A stretch of 5,750 bases of DNA. Origin: an uncultured Campylobacter sp. Lineage in GTDB: Bacteria > Campylobacterota > Campylobacteria > Campylobacterales > Campylobacteraceae. The notes beneath the pieces are model-generated. The model saw nothing but the letters and a program-made list of their open reading frames with translations. It had not been told where the DNA came from and searched no databases. Within the stretch, counting starts at the first letter, position 1, and each line of letters starts with the position of its first letter. Shown piece after piece: positions 1 through 5,012 of the stretch. The translations under genes and the position numbers were made by a program. The stretch spans positions 1-5,750 of the forward strand of contig NZ_CALIBB010000079.1 in NCBI RefSeq assembly GCF_938045595.1. The letters are read 5' to 3'.

Positions 1-1
1 G

Positions 2-166
2 CAGATAATCCACGTAGCGCTAAATCTTTCAAATTTTAGCGGCAAATCGGGCAGCTCGCTGCTCTTTGGCGAGATCGATAAAAAGCAGCAGAGCTTAGAT
101 CGATCTTTAAGCAGGATTTGGGAAAAATTCGGCATCGAAAAGCTAAAAAAAGCGAGCGAAATTTGA
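2..166 (+). CDS. Y-family DNA polymerase, C-terminal end (partial)
   Basis: This is the last 54 codons of a gene that enters from the left edge, in frame from base 2 and ending at TGA 164-166. The visible pattern is a V-x-L-S-N-F motif (residues 5-12 of the fragment), then S-L-L-F-G-E (19-24), then a basic/hydrophilic stretch and S-R-I-W-E-K-F-G (37-44). From memory, this order (beta strand with LSNF, LFG, then an amphipathic helix ending KFG) is typical of the little-finger end of UmuC/UvrX/DinB-type translesion polymerases, which copy past damaged bases. The catalytic palm lies outside the window, so neither the polymerase class nor activity can be judged. Its stop lies 19 bases before the next gene, suggesting co-transcription. 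An unrelated protein with a similar tail is possible. Confidence 0.62.
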   Translation, partial: QIIHVALNLSNFSGKSGSSLLFGEIDKKQQSLDRSLSRIWEKFGIEKLKKASEI

Positions 167-185
167 TTAAATTTAAAGGAAAAAG

Positions 186-731
186 ATGAAATTAGGCGAG
201 CTATACTCGGTGATCTGCATAATCTTTGCGACGAATTTTAAAGGCGTGATAGATGAGCAGAAGTTGCGCGGCTTGGGCAAAAACTGGATCATCGTAAATA
301 AAAATATCGAGAACAAAAACGGCCACGAGCTTTGGCAAAAGGTGCAGGACGAGGACTACGCGGCGATAGAGCGCGATTTTGAGGCGCTAAAAGAGGCGTT
401 TGAGATGGATTTTTTCAAGCTCATAAGCGAAAGCGAAGTGGAGCTGTTTTATGAAAAATGCCGCTTCAAAAAGCCTTTTGCGGAGCTTAAAAGCGCTCAC
501 GCAGCCAATATGCTAGCACTTCTTGCCATGATCTTTAAGCAAAACACGGACGCGAAATCGCATAAAATTTTGACGCTATATCTGGCGCAATTTATCATTC
601 CTAGCTTTTACGCGCTTGCTACGCACGTGCAGATAAACGCTAAAAGCAGCTACTACAAGGCGCTTGGGTGGTTTTTGGCGGATTTTTGCCGCGTGATGAA
701 AGAGACGCTGGGCTTGGAATTTAAAATTTAA
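186..731 (+). CDS. Unassigned 181-residue protein, possibly a divergent TorD-type chaperone
   Basis: The ATG at 186 follows an AAAGGA-type ribosome site in the bases just before it, 19 bases after the upstream stop, so it probably sits in one operon with the polymerase gene. I do not firmly recognise it. It has no signal peptide and no clear membrane span, and looks like a soluble, mostly helical cytoplasmic protein. Residues 54-80 are acidic and helical (DEDYAAIERDFEALKEAF). Residues 105-120 form a hydrophobic helix. Residues 131-175 read L-x-x-F-I-I-P-S-F, then A-K-S-S-Y-Y-K-A-L-G-W-F-L-A-D-F. This resembles the last two helices of TorD/DmsD-family chaperones (leader, PxF/W, then FYxALxxxxxxF), which bind and protect molybdoenzyme precursors before Tat export. 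The middle of the protein lacks the clear family signature, and no molybdoenzyme gene is nearby, so the assignment is tentative. That it is a real gene is much surer than its function. Confidence 0.8.
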   Translation: MKLGELYSVICIIFATNFKGVIDEQKLRGLGKNWIIVNKNIENKNGHELWQKVQDEDYAAIERDFEALKEAFEMDFFKLISESEVELFYEKCRFKKPFAELKSAHAANMLALLAMIFKQNTDAKSHKILTLYLAQFIIPSFYALATHVQINAKSSYYKALGWFLADFCRVMKETLGLEFKI

Positions 732-734
732 AAC
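720..734 (+). repeat. 15-base direct repeat, left copy
   Basis: TTTAAAATTTAAAAC here overlaps the last codons and stop of the unassigned gene. An identical copy lies at 1361-1375, just before the ribosome site of lgt. The two copies enclose the A-poor, G+C-rich gap. The match is exact over 15 bases and breaks on both sides (A versus T before, G versus A after). AAATTT-rich strings are common between genes in this lineage, so chance or convergence is possible. Confidence 0.7.
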
Positions 735-753
735 GCGCGCTCGGTGTTTTTTT
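730..753 (+). terminator. Weak candidate intrinsic terminator after the unassigned gene
   Basis: AAAACGC (730-736) can pair with GTGTTTT (744-750), seven pairs including one G-U, around a seven-base loop GCGCTCG. The right arm runs into seven T residues (747-753). Position directly at the stop codon fits a terminator. The stem is mostly A-T and therefore weak, so this is a candidate only. Confidence 0.35.
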
Positions 754-1330
754 GTATGTTCGGCACAGAAAAATACTATGTAGAGATAGGCTTGTAGCTC
801 GCTTTCGGAATTCCTTGAGCTGTAGCCGGTACAGCTCCTGCGGGCGCGATAAGCTAAGCAAGACGGGCGAATTTTATCTGCATTATCTTGCGCGGATGCA
901 AAGTAGCTGCCTTGCTGTTTTTGTGCGTCGGTGCTTGTCGTATATCGCGCGCGTCGTTTTGAATTCTGCGCGGCATTCGGTATTTTGCGCATGTGCCGTT
1001 CGACGTTTGTTTTGCGCGCACTGCGAGTTTTGCTCGGCGTCCGGCGCTCTCGTTATGCGCATCATCCAGCCTTTGCCGTGCGCTGTCGGTATCGAGGCGC
1101 TGCGCGCGTCGCGTCTGCGTCACGGTGCTGTGTGCTTCGGCAATCCGTGTGTAGCTTTGCATGCCGCACAAGGCGCCATCGTTTGAAATTTTACGTGAGG
1201 TGTAAGGCGCCTCATCGGTTACAATCACTCGGCACCGCGCGTCTTAAGCGCTTTGCGTGTGCTATCGAGCTTGGAAGCCTAGCTTCTGCGCTCACGTATG
1301 CGCCGCCCTGCGTCTTTTACCGAGCGTGCG
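734..1330. repeat. Imperfect inverted repeats near the two ends of the gap
   Basis: CGCGCGCTCGGT at 734-745 is complementary to ACCGAGCGTGCG at 1319-1330 with one mismatch in twelve. Slightly further out, the reverse complement of the bases before 1357 starts AACGGCGCGCATCGG, which matches the left end AACGCGCGCTCGG apart from two extra bases. Terminal inverted repeats of this kind would suit a small non-coding mobile element, but alternating GC sequence produces such matches easily. Confidence 0.3.
817..837. repeat. Perfect 8-bp inverted repeat with 5-base loop
   Basis: GAGCTGTA (817-824), loop GCCGG (825-829), TACAGCTC (830-837) is a perfect hairpin. No T run follows on either strand, so it does not look like an intrinsic terminator. 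An upstream AGCTC at 796-800 could pair with GAGCT at 817-821 instead, around the GGAATTCC palindrome, giving two mutually exclusive folds. Its function is unknown. Confidence 0.55.
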
Positions 1331-1354
1331 TCACGCAGCGTCCGATGCGCGCCG

Positions 1355-1372
1355 TTAAATTTTAAAATTTAA
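1355..1372. repeat. 18-base A/T palindrome upstream of lgt
   Basis: TTAAATTTTAAAATTTAA is a perfect palindrome lying just before the lgt ribosome site. It overlaps the right copy of the 15-base direct repeat. It contains TAAAAT (1363-1368), a one-mismatch -10 box that could give a very short lgt leader. Such A/T palindromes are frequent in Campylobacter spacers, so a protein-binding role is not implied. Confidence 0.5.
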
Positions 1373-1375
1373 AAC
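1361..1375 (+). repeat. 15-base direct repeat, right copy
   Basis: TTTAAAATTTAAAAC here is identical to 720-734. If the segment between the copies were removed with one copy, the upstream stop codon would run directly into the lgt ribosome site and start about 41 bases on. That is the kind of spacing expected of neighbouring genes in an operon. Confidence 0.7.
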
Positions 1376-1381
1376 AAAGGA
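1376..1381 (+). promoter_or_regulatory. Ribosome binding site that fixes the TTG start of lgt
   Basis: AAAGGA lies five bases before TTG at 1387. No ATG or GTG in frame gives a better fit: the next in-frame ATG codes for residue 29, which would remove the conserved H-W-Y-G segment. The site therefore supports initiation at the rarer TTG codon. Confidence 0.75.
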
Positions 1382-1386
1382 AAAAT

Positions 1387-2205
1387 TTGAATTACTGGAA
1401 CGAAATTTACGCCCACTTTGATCCCGTGGCATTTAGCGCGTTTGGCATAAACGTGCACTGGTACGGCATTATGTATGTTTTGGCGCTGCTTACGGCGCTA
1501 TTTATCGCCAAATATTTCGTGCGAAAAGACGGCCTTGACTTCAGCGATAAGATGCTCGATCGCTACTTTATTTGGGTCGAAGTGGGCGTCATTTTGGGCG
1601 CGCGGCTGGGATACATCGCGATCTATTCGGGCGAGGCGGCGTGGTATTTCAGCCATCCGTGGCAAATTTTTAATCCCTTTCATAACGGCGAGTTCGTGGG
1701 CATTCGCGGTATGAGCTATCACGGCGCGGTCGTCGGATTCGTGATCGCGACGGTTTGGTTTTGCAAAAAATTTAAAACCGATATGTGGGCGCTGCTCGAT
1801 CTCGTGGCACTTAGCGTGCCGCTTGGATATTTTTTCGGGCGCGTGGGAAATTTTTTAAATCAGGAGCTTTTCGGGCGCGAGACGAGCGAGCCGTGGGGGA
1901 TCTTAGTGGGCGGCACGCTGCGCCATCCAAGCCAGCTTTACGAAGCGGTTTTGGAAGGACTGGTAATTTTCGTGATTTTATTTTTCTACCGTAAATTTAA
2001 GAAATTTAACGGCGAGCTGATATGTCTGTATGCGATGCTATACACGGCGTTTAGATTTTTCGTGGAATTTTTCAGGCAGCCGGACGATGGGCTTGGTTTT
2101 ATATTTTTAAATTTATCGATGGGGCAAATTTTATCTTTAGTAATGTTTTTGATAGCAGTTTTCTTAAAGCAGTCTTTGAAGAAAAAACTAATTTGCAGAA
2201 ATTAA
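1387..2205 (+). CDS. lgt: Prolipoprotein diacylglyceryl transferase
   Basis: Lgt transfers diacylglycerol from phosphatidylglycerol to the lipobox cysteine of prolipoproteins in the inner membrane, the first step of lipoprotein maturation. The 272-residue length is normal for the family. Visible motifs in order are H-W-Y-G (24-27), G-A-R-L-G-Y (71-76), R-G-M-S-Y-H-G-A (107-114), the family signature G-R-V-G-N-F-L-N-Q-E-L-F-G (151-163), R-H-P-S-Q-L-Y-E (179-186) and R-F-F-V-E-F-F-R-Q-P-D (223-233). H112, R152, N155 and R223 are the likely counterparts of the essential E. coli H103, R143, N146 and R239. The E. coli H-G-G-L is H-G-A-V here. Several hydrophobic helices of membrane length are present, and the C-terminus is basic, as expected at the cytoplasmic face. 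The start is TTG, set by AAAGGA five bases upstream. It is separated from the frd genes by 94 bases with their own promoter boxes, so it is probably a separate unit. Confidence 0.96.
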   Translation: MNYWNEIYAHFDPVAFSAFGINVHWYGIMYVLALLTALFIAKYFVRKDGLDFSDKMLDRYFIWVEVGVILGARLGYIAIYSGEAAWYFSHPWQIFNPFHNGEFVGIRGMSYHGAVVGFVIATVWFCKKFKTDMWALLDLVALSVPLGYFFGRVGNFLNQELFGRETSEPWGILVGGTLRHPSQLYEAVLEGLVIFVILFFYRKFKKFNGELICLYAMLYTAFRFFVEFFRQPDDGLGFIFLNLSMGQILSLVMFLIAVFLKQSLKKKLICRN

Positions 2206-2228
2206 ATTAATCTAAAGTTAAAAAGTAA

Positions 2229-2234
2229 TATAAT
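2229..2234 (+). promoter_or_regulatory. Candidate frd promoter -10 box, distal
   Basis: TATAAT here sits in very A/T-rich DNA, as is usual for Campylobacter housekeeping promoters, which depend on an A/T-rich upstream tract more than on a -35 box. Transcription from it would start near 2241 and give a leader of about 60 bases. The box lies in the nine-base centre of an inverted repeat, TAAAAAG (2219-2225) and CTTTTTA (2235-2241). Confidence 0.45.
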
Positions 2235-2272
2235 CTTTTTATAAAAATGTAAATTTTCGTTTAGCGGGGATT

Positions 2273-2278
2273 TATAAT
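2273..2278 (+). promoter_or_regulatory. Candidate frd promoter -10 box, proximal
   Basis: A second perfect TATAAT lies 22 bases before the frdC start codon. A start site near 2285 would leave a leader of about 15 bases that still includes the ribosome site. The bases upstream are G-rich (AGCGGGGA) and there is no clear -35 box, so it is less typical than the distal box in surroundings. Confidence 0.4.
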
Positions 2279-2288
2279 CATCTTTTTT

Positions 2289-2294
2289 AAGGAG
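2289..2294 (+). promoter_or_regulatory. Strong ribosome binding site of frdC
   Basis: AAGGAG lies five bases before ATG at 2300. It is the strongest ribosome site in the window, which fits an abundant respiratory enzyme and fixes the frdC start. Confidence 0.8.
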
Positions 2295-2299
2295 AACCT

Positions 2300-2983
2300 A
2301 TGCTAGGTCGCATTGAAGGCTTTACGGGCAGATCCATAGACGGCAAAAAAAGCCGCATTATGGCTTTGCAAGACGTGGCGCAAAGCATCAGCGGGCTGAT
2401 TTTGGCCTGTTTTATGCTGTGTCATATGATATTCACCGGCACGATTTTGATCGGTAAGGGCGCGTTTGAGGGCGTTGTTCATTTCGCCGAACCGGGCGGA
2501 ATTTATTTCGTTACAAACATCGTCGCTTTTGTAATTTTCGTGATTTTCGTAGTTCACGCGTTTTTGGCGATGAGAAAATTTCCGGCTAACTACGCCGCTT
2601 ACAGGGCGTTTAAAGCGCACAAAATGCGAATGAAGCATTGCGACACGACGCTTTGGTGGTTTCAGTTTTGGACGGGATTTTTCCTATTTTTCTTTGCGGC
2701 GGCTCATATTTTAATGATCGTATTCGGTCCGAAAATTACTGCAGATCTTGCTATCGCGCGATTCGGACAGCTTCATCTATTTTATTTCGTTTTATTGATT
2801 TTCGTAGTAACTCACGCTAGTATTGGAATTTATAGGCTTTATATGAAATGGATTAGCATAGACGGCACGAAGGCGGAAATTCAAAGGAAAAGAGCCCTCA
2901 TCAAAAAGACGGTTTTCATCGTTTGGGGTGCATTTTTCTTGCTTTCGATAATCGCCGATTTCAAATGGTTAAGTTTAGAATAG
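2300..2983 (+). CDS. frdC: Fumarate reductase di-heme cytochrome b membrane subunit
   Basis: FrdC anchors the FrdAB heads to the inner membrane, oxidises menaquinol and passes electrons through two b hemes. Five hydrophobic helices are visible at about residues 27-50, 70-92, 116-141, 158-182 and 201-219. The four heme-ligand histidines of the Wolinella subunit (H44, H93, H143, H182) correspond to H42 (C-H-M), H86 (V-H-A-F-L-A-M), H136 (A-H-I-L) and H172 (T-H-A-S-I-G-I-Y-R). Other shared segments are G-K-K-S-R (15-19), H-A-F-L-A-M-R-K-F-P (86-95) and C-D-T-T-L-W-W (114-120). E57 or E64 may stand for Wolinella E66 at the quinol site; the loop is about five residues shorter here, so alignment is uncertain. 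V170, two residues before H172, replaces the Wolinella E180. The protein has 227 residues against about 255 in Wolinella and lacks the polar tail after the last helix. It is the first gene of frdCAB, 10 bases before frdA. Confidence 0.93.
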   Translation: MLGRIEGFTGRSIDGKKSRIMALQDVAQSISGLILACFMLCHMIFTGTILIGKGAFEGVVHFAEPGGIYFVTNIVAFVIFVIFVVHAFLAMRKFPANYAAYRAFKAHKMRMKHCDTTLWWFQFWTGFFLFFFAAAHILMIVFGPKITADLAIARFGQLHLFYFVLLIFVVTHASIGIYRLYMKWISIDGTKAEIQRKRALIKKTVFIVWGAFFLLSIIADFKWLSLE

Positions 2984-2993
2984 GGAGCTTAGG

Positions 2994-5012
2994 ATGAATG
3001 TAATATATTGCGATTCTTTAGTTATTGGCGGCGGTTTGGCGGGCTTAAGAGCTGCGATCGCTACCGGAGAGAAGGGGCTTAGCACCATCGTTTTGAGTCT
3101 GATCCCCGTTAAGCGCTCGCACTCTGCGGCAGCTCAAGGCGGCATGCAGGCGTCGCTTGGAAATTCCAAGATGAGCGAGGGCGACAATGAGGACGTGCAC
3201 TTTGCCGATACCGTAAAAGGAAGCGACTGGGGCTGTGATCAGGATGTCGCTAGGATGTTTGCGCAAACGGCGCCTAAGGCGATCCGCGAGCTTGCGGGCT
3301 GGGGCGTTCCTTGGACCAGGATTACTAGAGGCGAGCGAAGCGCTATTATCAACGCTCAAAAGACCACGATCACCGAAAAAGACGAGGTTCACGGACTTAT
3401 TCACAGTCGCGACTTCGGCGGTACGAAAAAATGGCGAACCTGCTATACCGCCGATGCCACGGGACATACGATGCTTTTTGCCGTTGCAAACGAAGCGCTA
3501 AAGCATAACGTCGATATTCACGACCGCAAAGAAGCTATCGCGCTAATTCATGCAAATAACCGTTGCTACGGCGCAATCGTGCGGGATTTGGTTACCGGTG
3601 AGCTGATCGCATACGTCTCAAAGGGCACGCTGATCGCTACCGGCGGCTACGGCAGAGTATATAAGCACACTACAAACGCCGTCGTTTGCGAGGGTATAGG
3701 TGCTGCTATCGCGCTTGAGACGGGCGTCGCGCAGCTTGGAAATATGGAAGCGGTGCAGTTTCACCCGACCCCTATCGTTCCGAGCGGAATTTTGCTTACC
3801 GAGGGTTGCCGCGGCGACGGCGGAATTTTACGCGACGTGGACGGCTACCGCTTTATGCCGGATTATGAGCCCGAGAAAAAGGAACTTGCTAGCCGCGACG
3901 TCGTAAGCCGCCGCATAATGGAGCATATAAGAAAAGGCAAGGGCGTCAAAAGCCCTTACGGCGAGCACGTTTGGCTTGACATTTCGATCCTTGGGCGCGA
4001 GCATATCGAGAAAAATTTACGCGACGTGCAAGAAATTTGCGAAATTTTCAACGGCATCGATCCTGCCGACACCGAAGTAATAACCGACGAGCAGGGCAGA
4101 AAGCGCGGTAAAGGCTGGGCTCCGATCCTTCCTATGCAGCACTACTCGATGGGCGGTATCAAAACAAAAGCTACGGGCGAGAGTCCAACGCTAGCTGGAC
4201 TTTTCAGCGCCGGCGAGGCTGCGTGCTGGGATATGCACGGCTTTAACCGCTTGGGCGGAAATTCCGTCGCCGAAACCGTCGTCGCGGGCATGATCGTGGG
4301 CGAATATTTTGCGGAGTATTGTAAAGGACACGATGTCGATATCAATACGCACGATATCGAAAAATTCGTAGATAAAGAGAAAAATTACATTAAGAGCCTG
4401 CTTGAAAAAGAGGGTAAATTTAACGTATTCGAGATCAAAAACAAGATGAAAGACGTGATGTGGGAGCACTGCGCGATCTTCCGCACCGGCGAGGGATTAG
4501 CCAAAGCCGTAAAAGAGCTTGAAGAGCTTTACAAGCAGTCCTTGGATGTCAAAGTAAGTAATAAAGAGCTTTTCGGAAACCCGGAGCTTGAGGAGGCTTA
4601 TCGCGTACCGAAGATGCTAAAGCTCGCGCTTTGTATCGCCAAGGGCGCGCTCGATCGCACCGAAAGCCGCGGCGCGCACTTCCGCGAGGATTATCCGAAG
4701 CGCGACGATCTAAACTGGCTAAAACGAACGCTTGCAAACTGGAAAGAGGGCGATACTATGCCTACTCTAAGCTACGAGCCGCTTGATATTATGAAGATGG
4801 AGATGCCGCCTGCGTTCCGCGGATACGGCGCCAAAGGCAATATCATCGAGCATCCGGACAGCGCCGTGCGCCAAAAAGAGGTCGATGAAATTCGCGAGAA
4901 AATGCAAGCCGAGGGCAAAGGCAGATATGAAATTCAAGAGGCATTGATGCATTATGAATTGCAGCCAAAATATAAAGCACCTAACGAAAGAGCAGGTATA
5001 GGATATGAGTAG
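2994..5012 (+). CDS. frdA: Fumarate reductase flavoprotein subunit
   Basis: FrdA is the catalytic subunit that reduces fumarate to succinate in anaerobic respiration. The N-terminal FAD-binding fold is seen as I-G-G-G-L-A-G-L-R-A-A (11-21), followed by R-S-H-S-A-A-A-Q-G-G (41-50), in which H43 is the covalent flavin attachment site. Active-site residues fall at the same numbers as in Wolinella: H257 (Q-F-H-P-T-P), T269 and R301 (A-S-R-D-V-V). H383 (M-Q-H-Y-S-M-G-G) and R419 (N-R-L-G-G-N-S) are the counterparts of Wolinella H369 and R404. The shift comes from a charged insertion at about 359-374. The C-terminal helical part with R-G-Y-G-A-K-G (609-615) and Y-E-L-Q-P-K-Y (654-660) is intact. 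There is no Tat leader, so this is the cytoplasm-facing menaquinol enzyme rather than the exported methylmenaquinol type. AGGGAG at 2982-2987, overlapping the frdC stop, supports ATG 2994; the ATG at 2998 is out of frame. Length is 672 residues against about 656 in Wolinella. Confidence 0.97.
   Translation: MNVIYCDSLVIGGGLAGLRAAIATGEKGLSTIVLSLIPVKRSHSAAAQGGMQASLGNSKMSEGDNEDVHFADTVKGSDWGCDQDVARMFAQTAPKAIRELAGWGVPWTRITRGERSAIINAQKTTITEKDEVHGLIHSRDFGGTKKWRTCYTADATGHTMLFAVANEALKHNVDIHDRKEAIALIHANNRCYGAIVRDLVTGELIAYVSKGTLIATGGYGRVYKHTTNAVVCEGIGAAIALETGVAQLGNMEAVQFHPTPIVPSGILLTEGCRGDGGILRDVDGYRFMPDYEPEKKELASRDVVSRRIMEHIRKGKGVKSPYGEHVWLDISILGREHIEKNLRDVQEICEIFNGIDPADTEVITDEQGRKRGKGWAPILPMQHYSMGGIKTKATGESPTLAGLFSAGEAACWDMHGFNRLGGNSVAETVVAGMIVGEYFAEYCKGHDVDINTHDIEKFVDKEKNYIKSLLEKEGKFNVFEIKNKMKDVMWEHCAIFRTGEGLAKAVKELEELYKQSLDVKVSNKELFGNPELEEAYRVPKMLKLALCIAKGALDRTESRGAHFREDYPKRDDLNWLKRTLANWKEGDTMPTLSYEPLDIMKMEMPPAFRGYGAKGNIIEHPDSAVRQKEVDEIREKMQAEGKGRYEIQEALMHYELQPKYKAPNERAGIGYE

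Larger units (their letters stand above)
732..1386. other. Long gap without a convincing gene, G+C-rich and A-poor
   Basis: I see no gene here that I can support. Counting 901-1140 by hand gives about 8% A, 33% T and 59% G+C on the + strand. Because every stop codon needs an A on its own strand, and T (A on the other strand) is also required for stops, frames stay open on both strands by composition alone. The open frames (for example + 752-1186, + 931-1365, minus 854-1228) give Cys/Arg-rich or very hydrophilic Ala/Arg/Lys/Gln-rich products, overlap one another and lack ribosome sites. Features present are a possible terminator at the left end, a perfect hairpin at 817-837, an octamer palindrome GGAATTCC at 807-814, repeated AAGGCGCC at 1170-1177 and 1204-1211, and an 18-base A/T palindrome at the right end. 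No tRNA or rRNA is visible. It could be a decayed gene, an inserted non-coding element or a spacer with an RNA of unknown role. Confidence 0.6.

Noticed and set aside
576..992. Minus-strand frame running into the unassigned gene
   Set aside because: It overlaps the real + strand gene by about 155 bases and is low-complexity Ala/Arg/Gln-rich in the rest.
990..1015. GTTCGAC that resembles a tRNA T-loop
   Set aside because: The flanking bases do not pair as a T stem, and no acceptor stem, anticodon arm or CCA end is nearby.
752..1186. Open + strand frame of 144 codons in the long gap
   Set aside because: It starts at TTG without a ribosome site, gives an implausible Cys/Arg-rich product and lies in DNA where A depletion removes stop codons by composition.
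854..1228. Minus-strand frame of 124 codons, starting at GTG
   Set aside because: No ribosome site precedes it. The product is almost free of hydrophobic residues because T is rare on that strand. A disordered protein cannot be excluded, but nothing supports it.
735..1360. Insertion sequence or phage remnant in the gap
   Set aside because: No transposase, integrase or recognisable fragment of either can be read on any frame, so only a non-coding element remains possible.
931..1365. Second open + strand frame overlapping the first
   Set aside because: It overlaps the other frame over most of its length, lacks a ribosome site and has the same Arg/Cys-rich non-protein-like composition.
2219..2241. 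Inverted repeat after lgt as an intrinsic terminator
   Set aside because: The stem is nearly all A-T with a nine-base loop, too weak for a normal terminator, and its centre holds a perfect TATAAT, which suits a promoter region better.
3045..3467. Minus-strand and alternate-frame open frames inside frdA, frdB and lgt
   Set aside because: These are shadows of well-supported genes with intact family motifs. None has a ribosome site or recognisable product.
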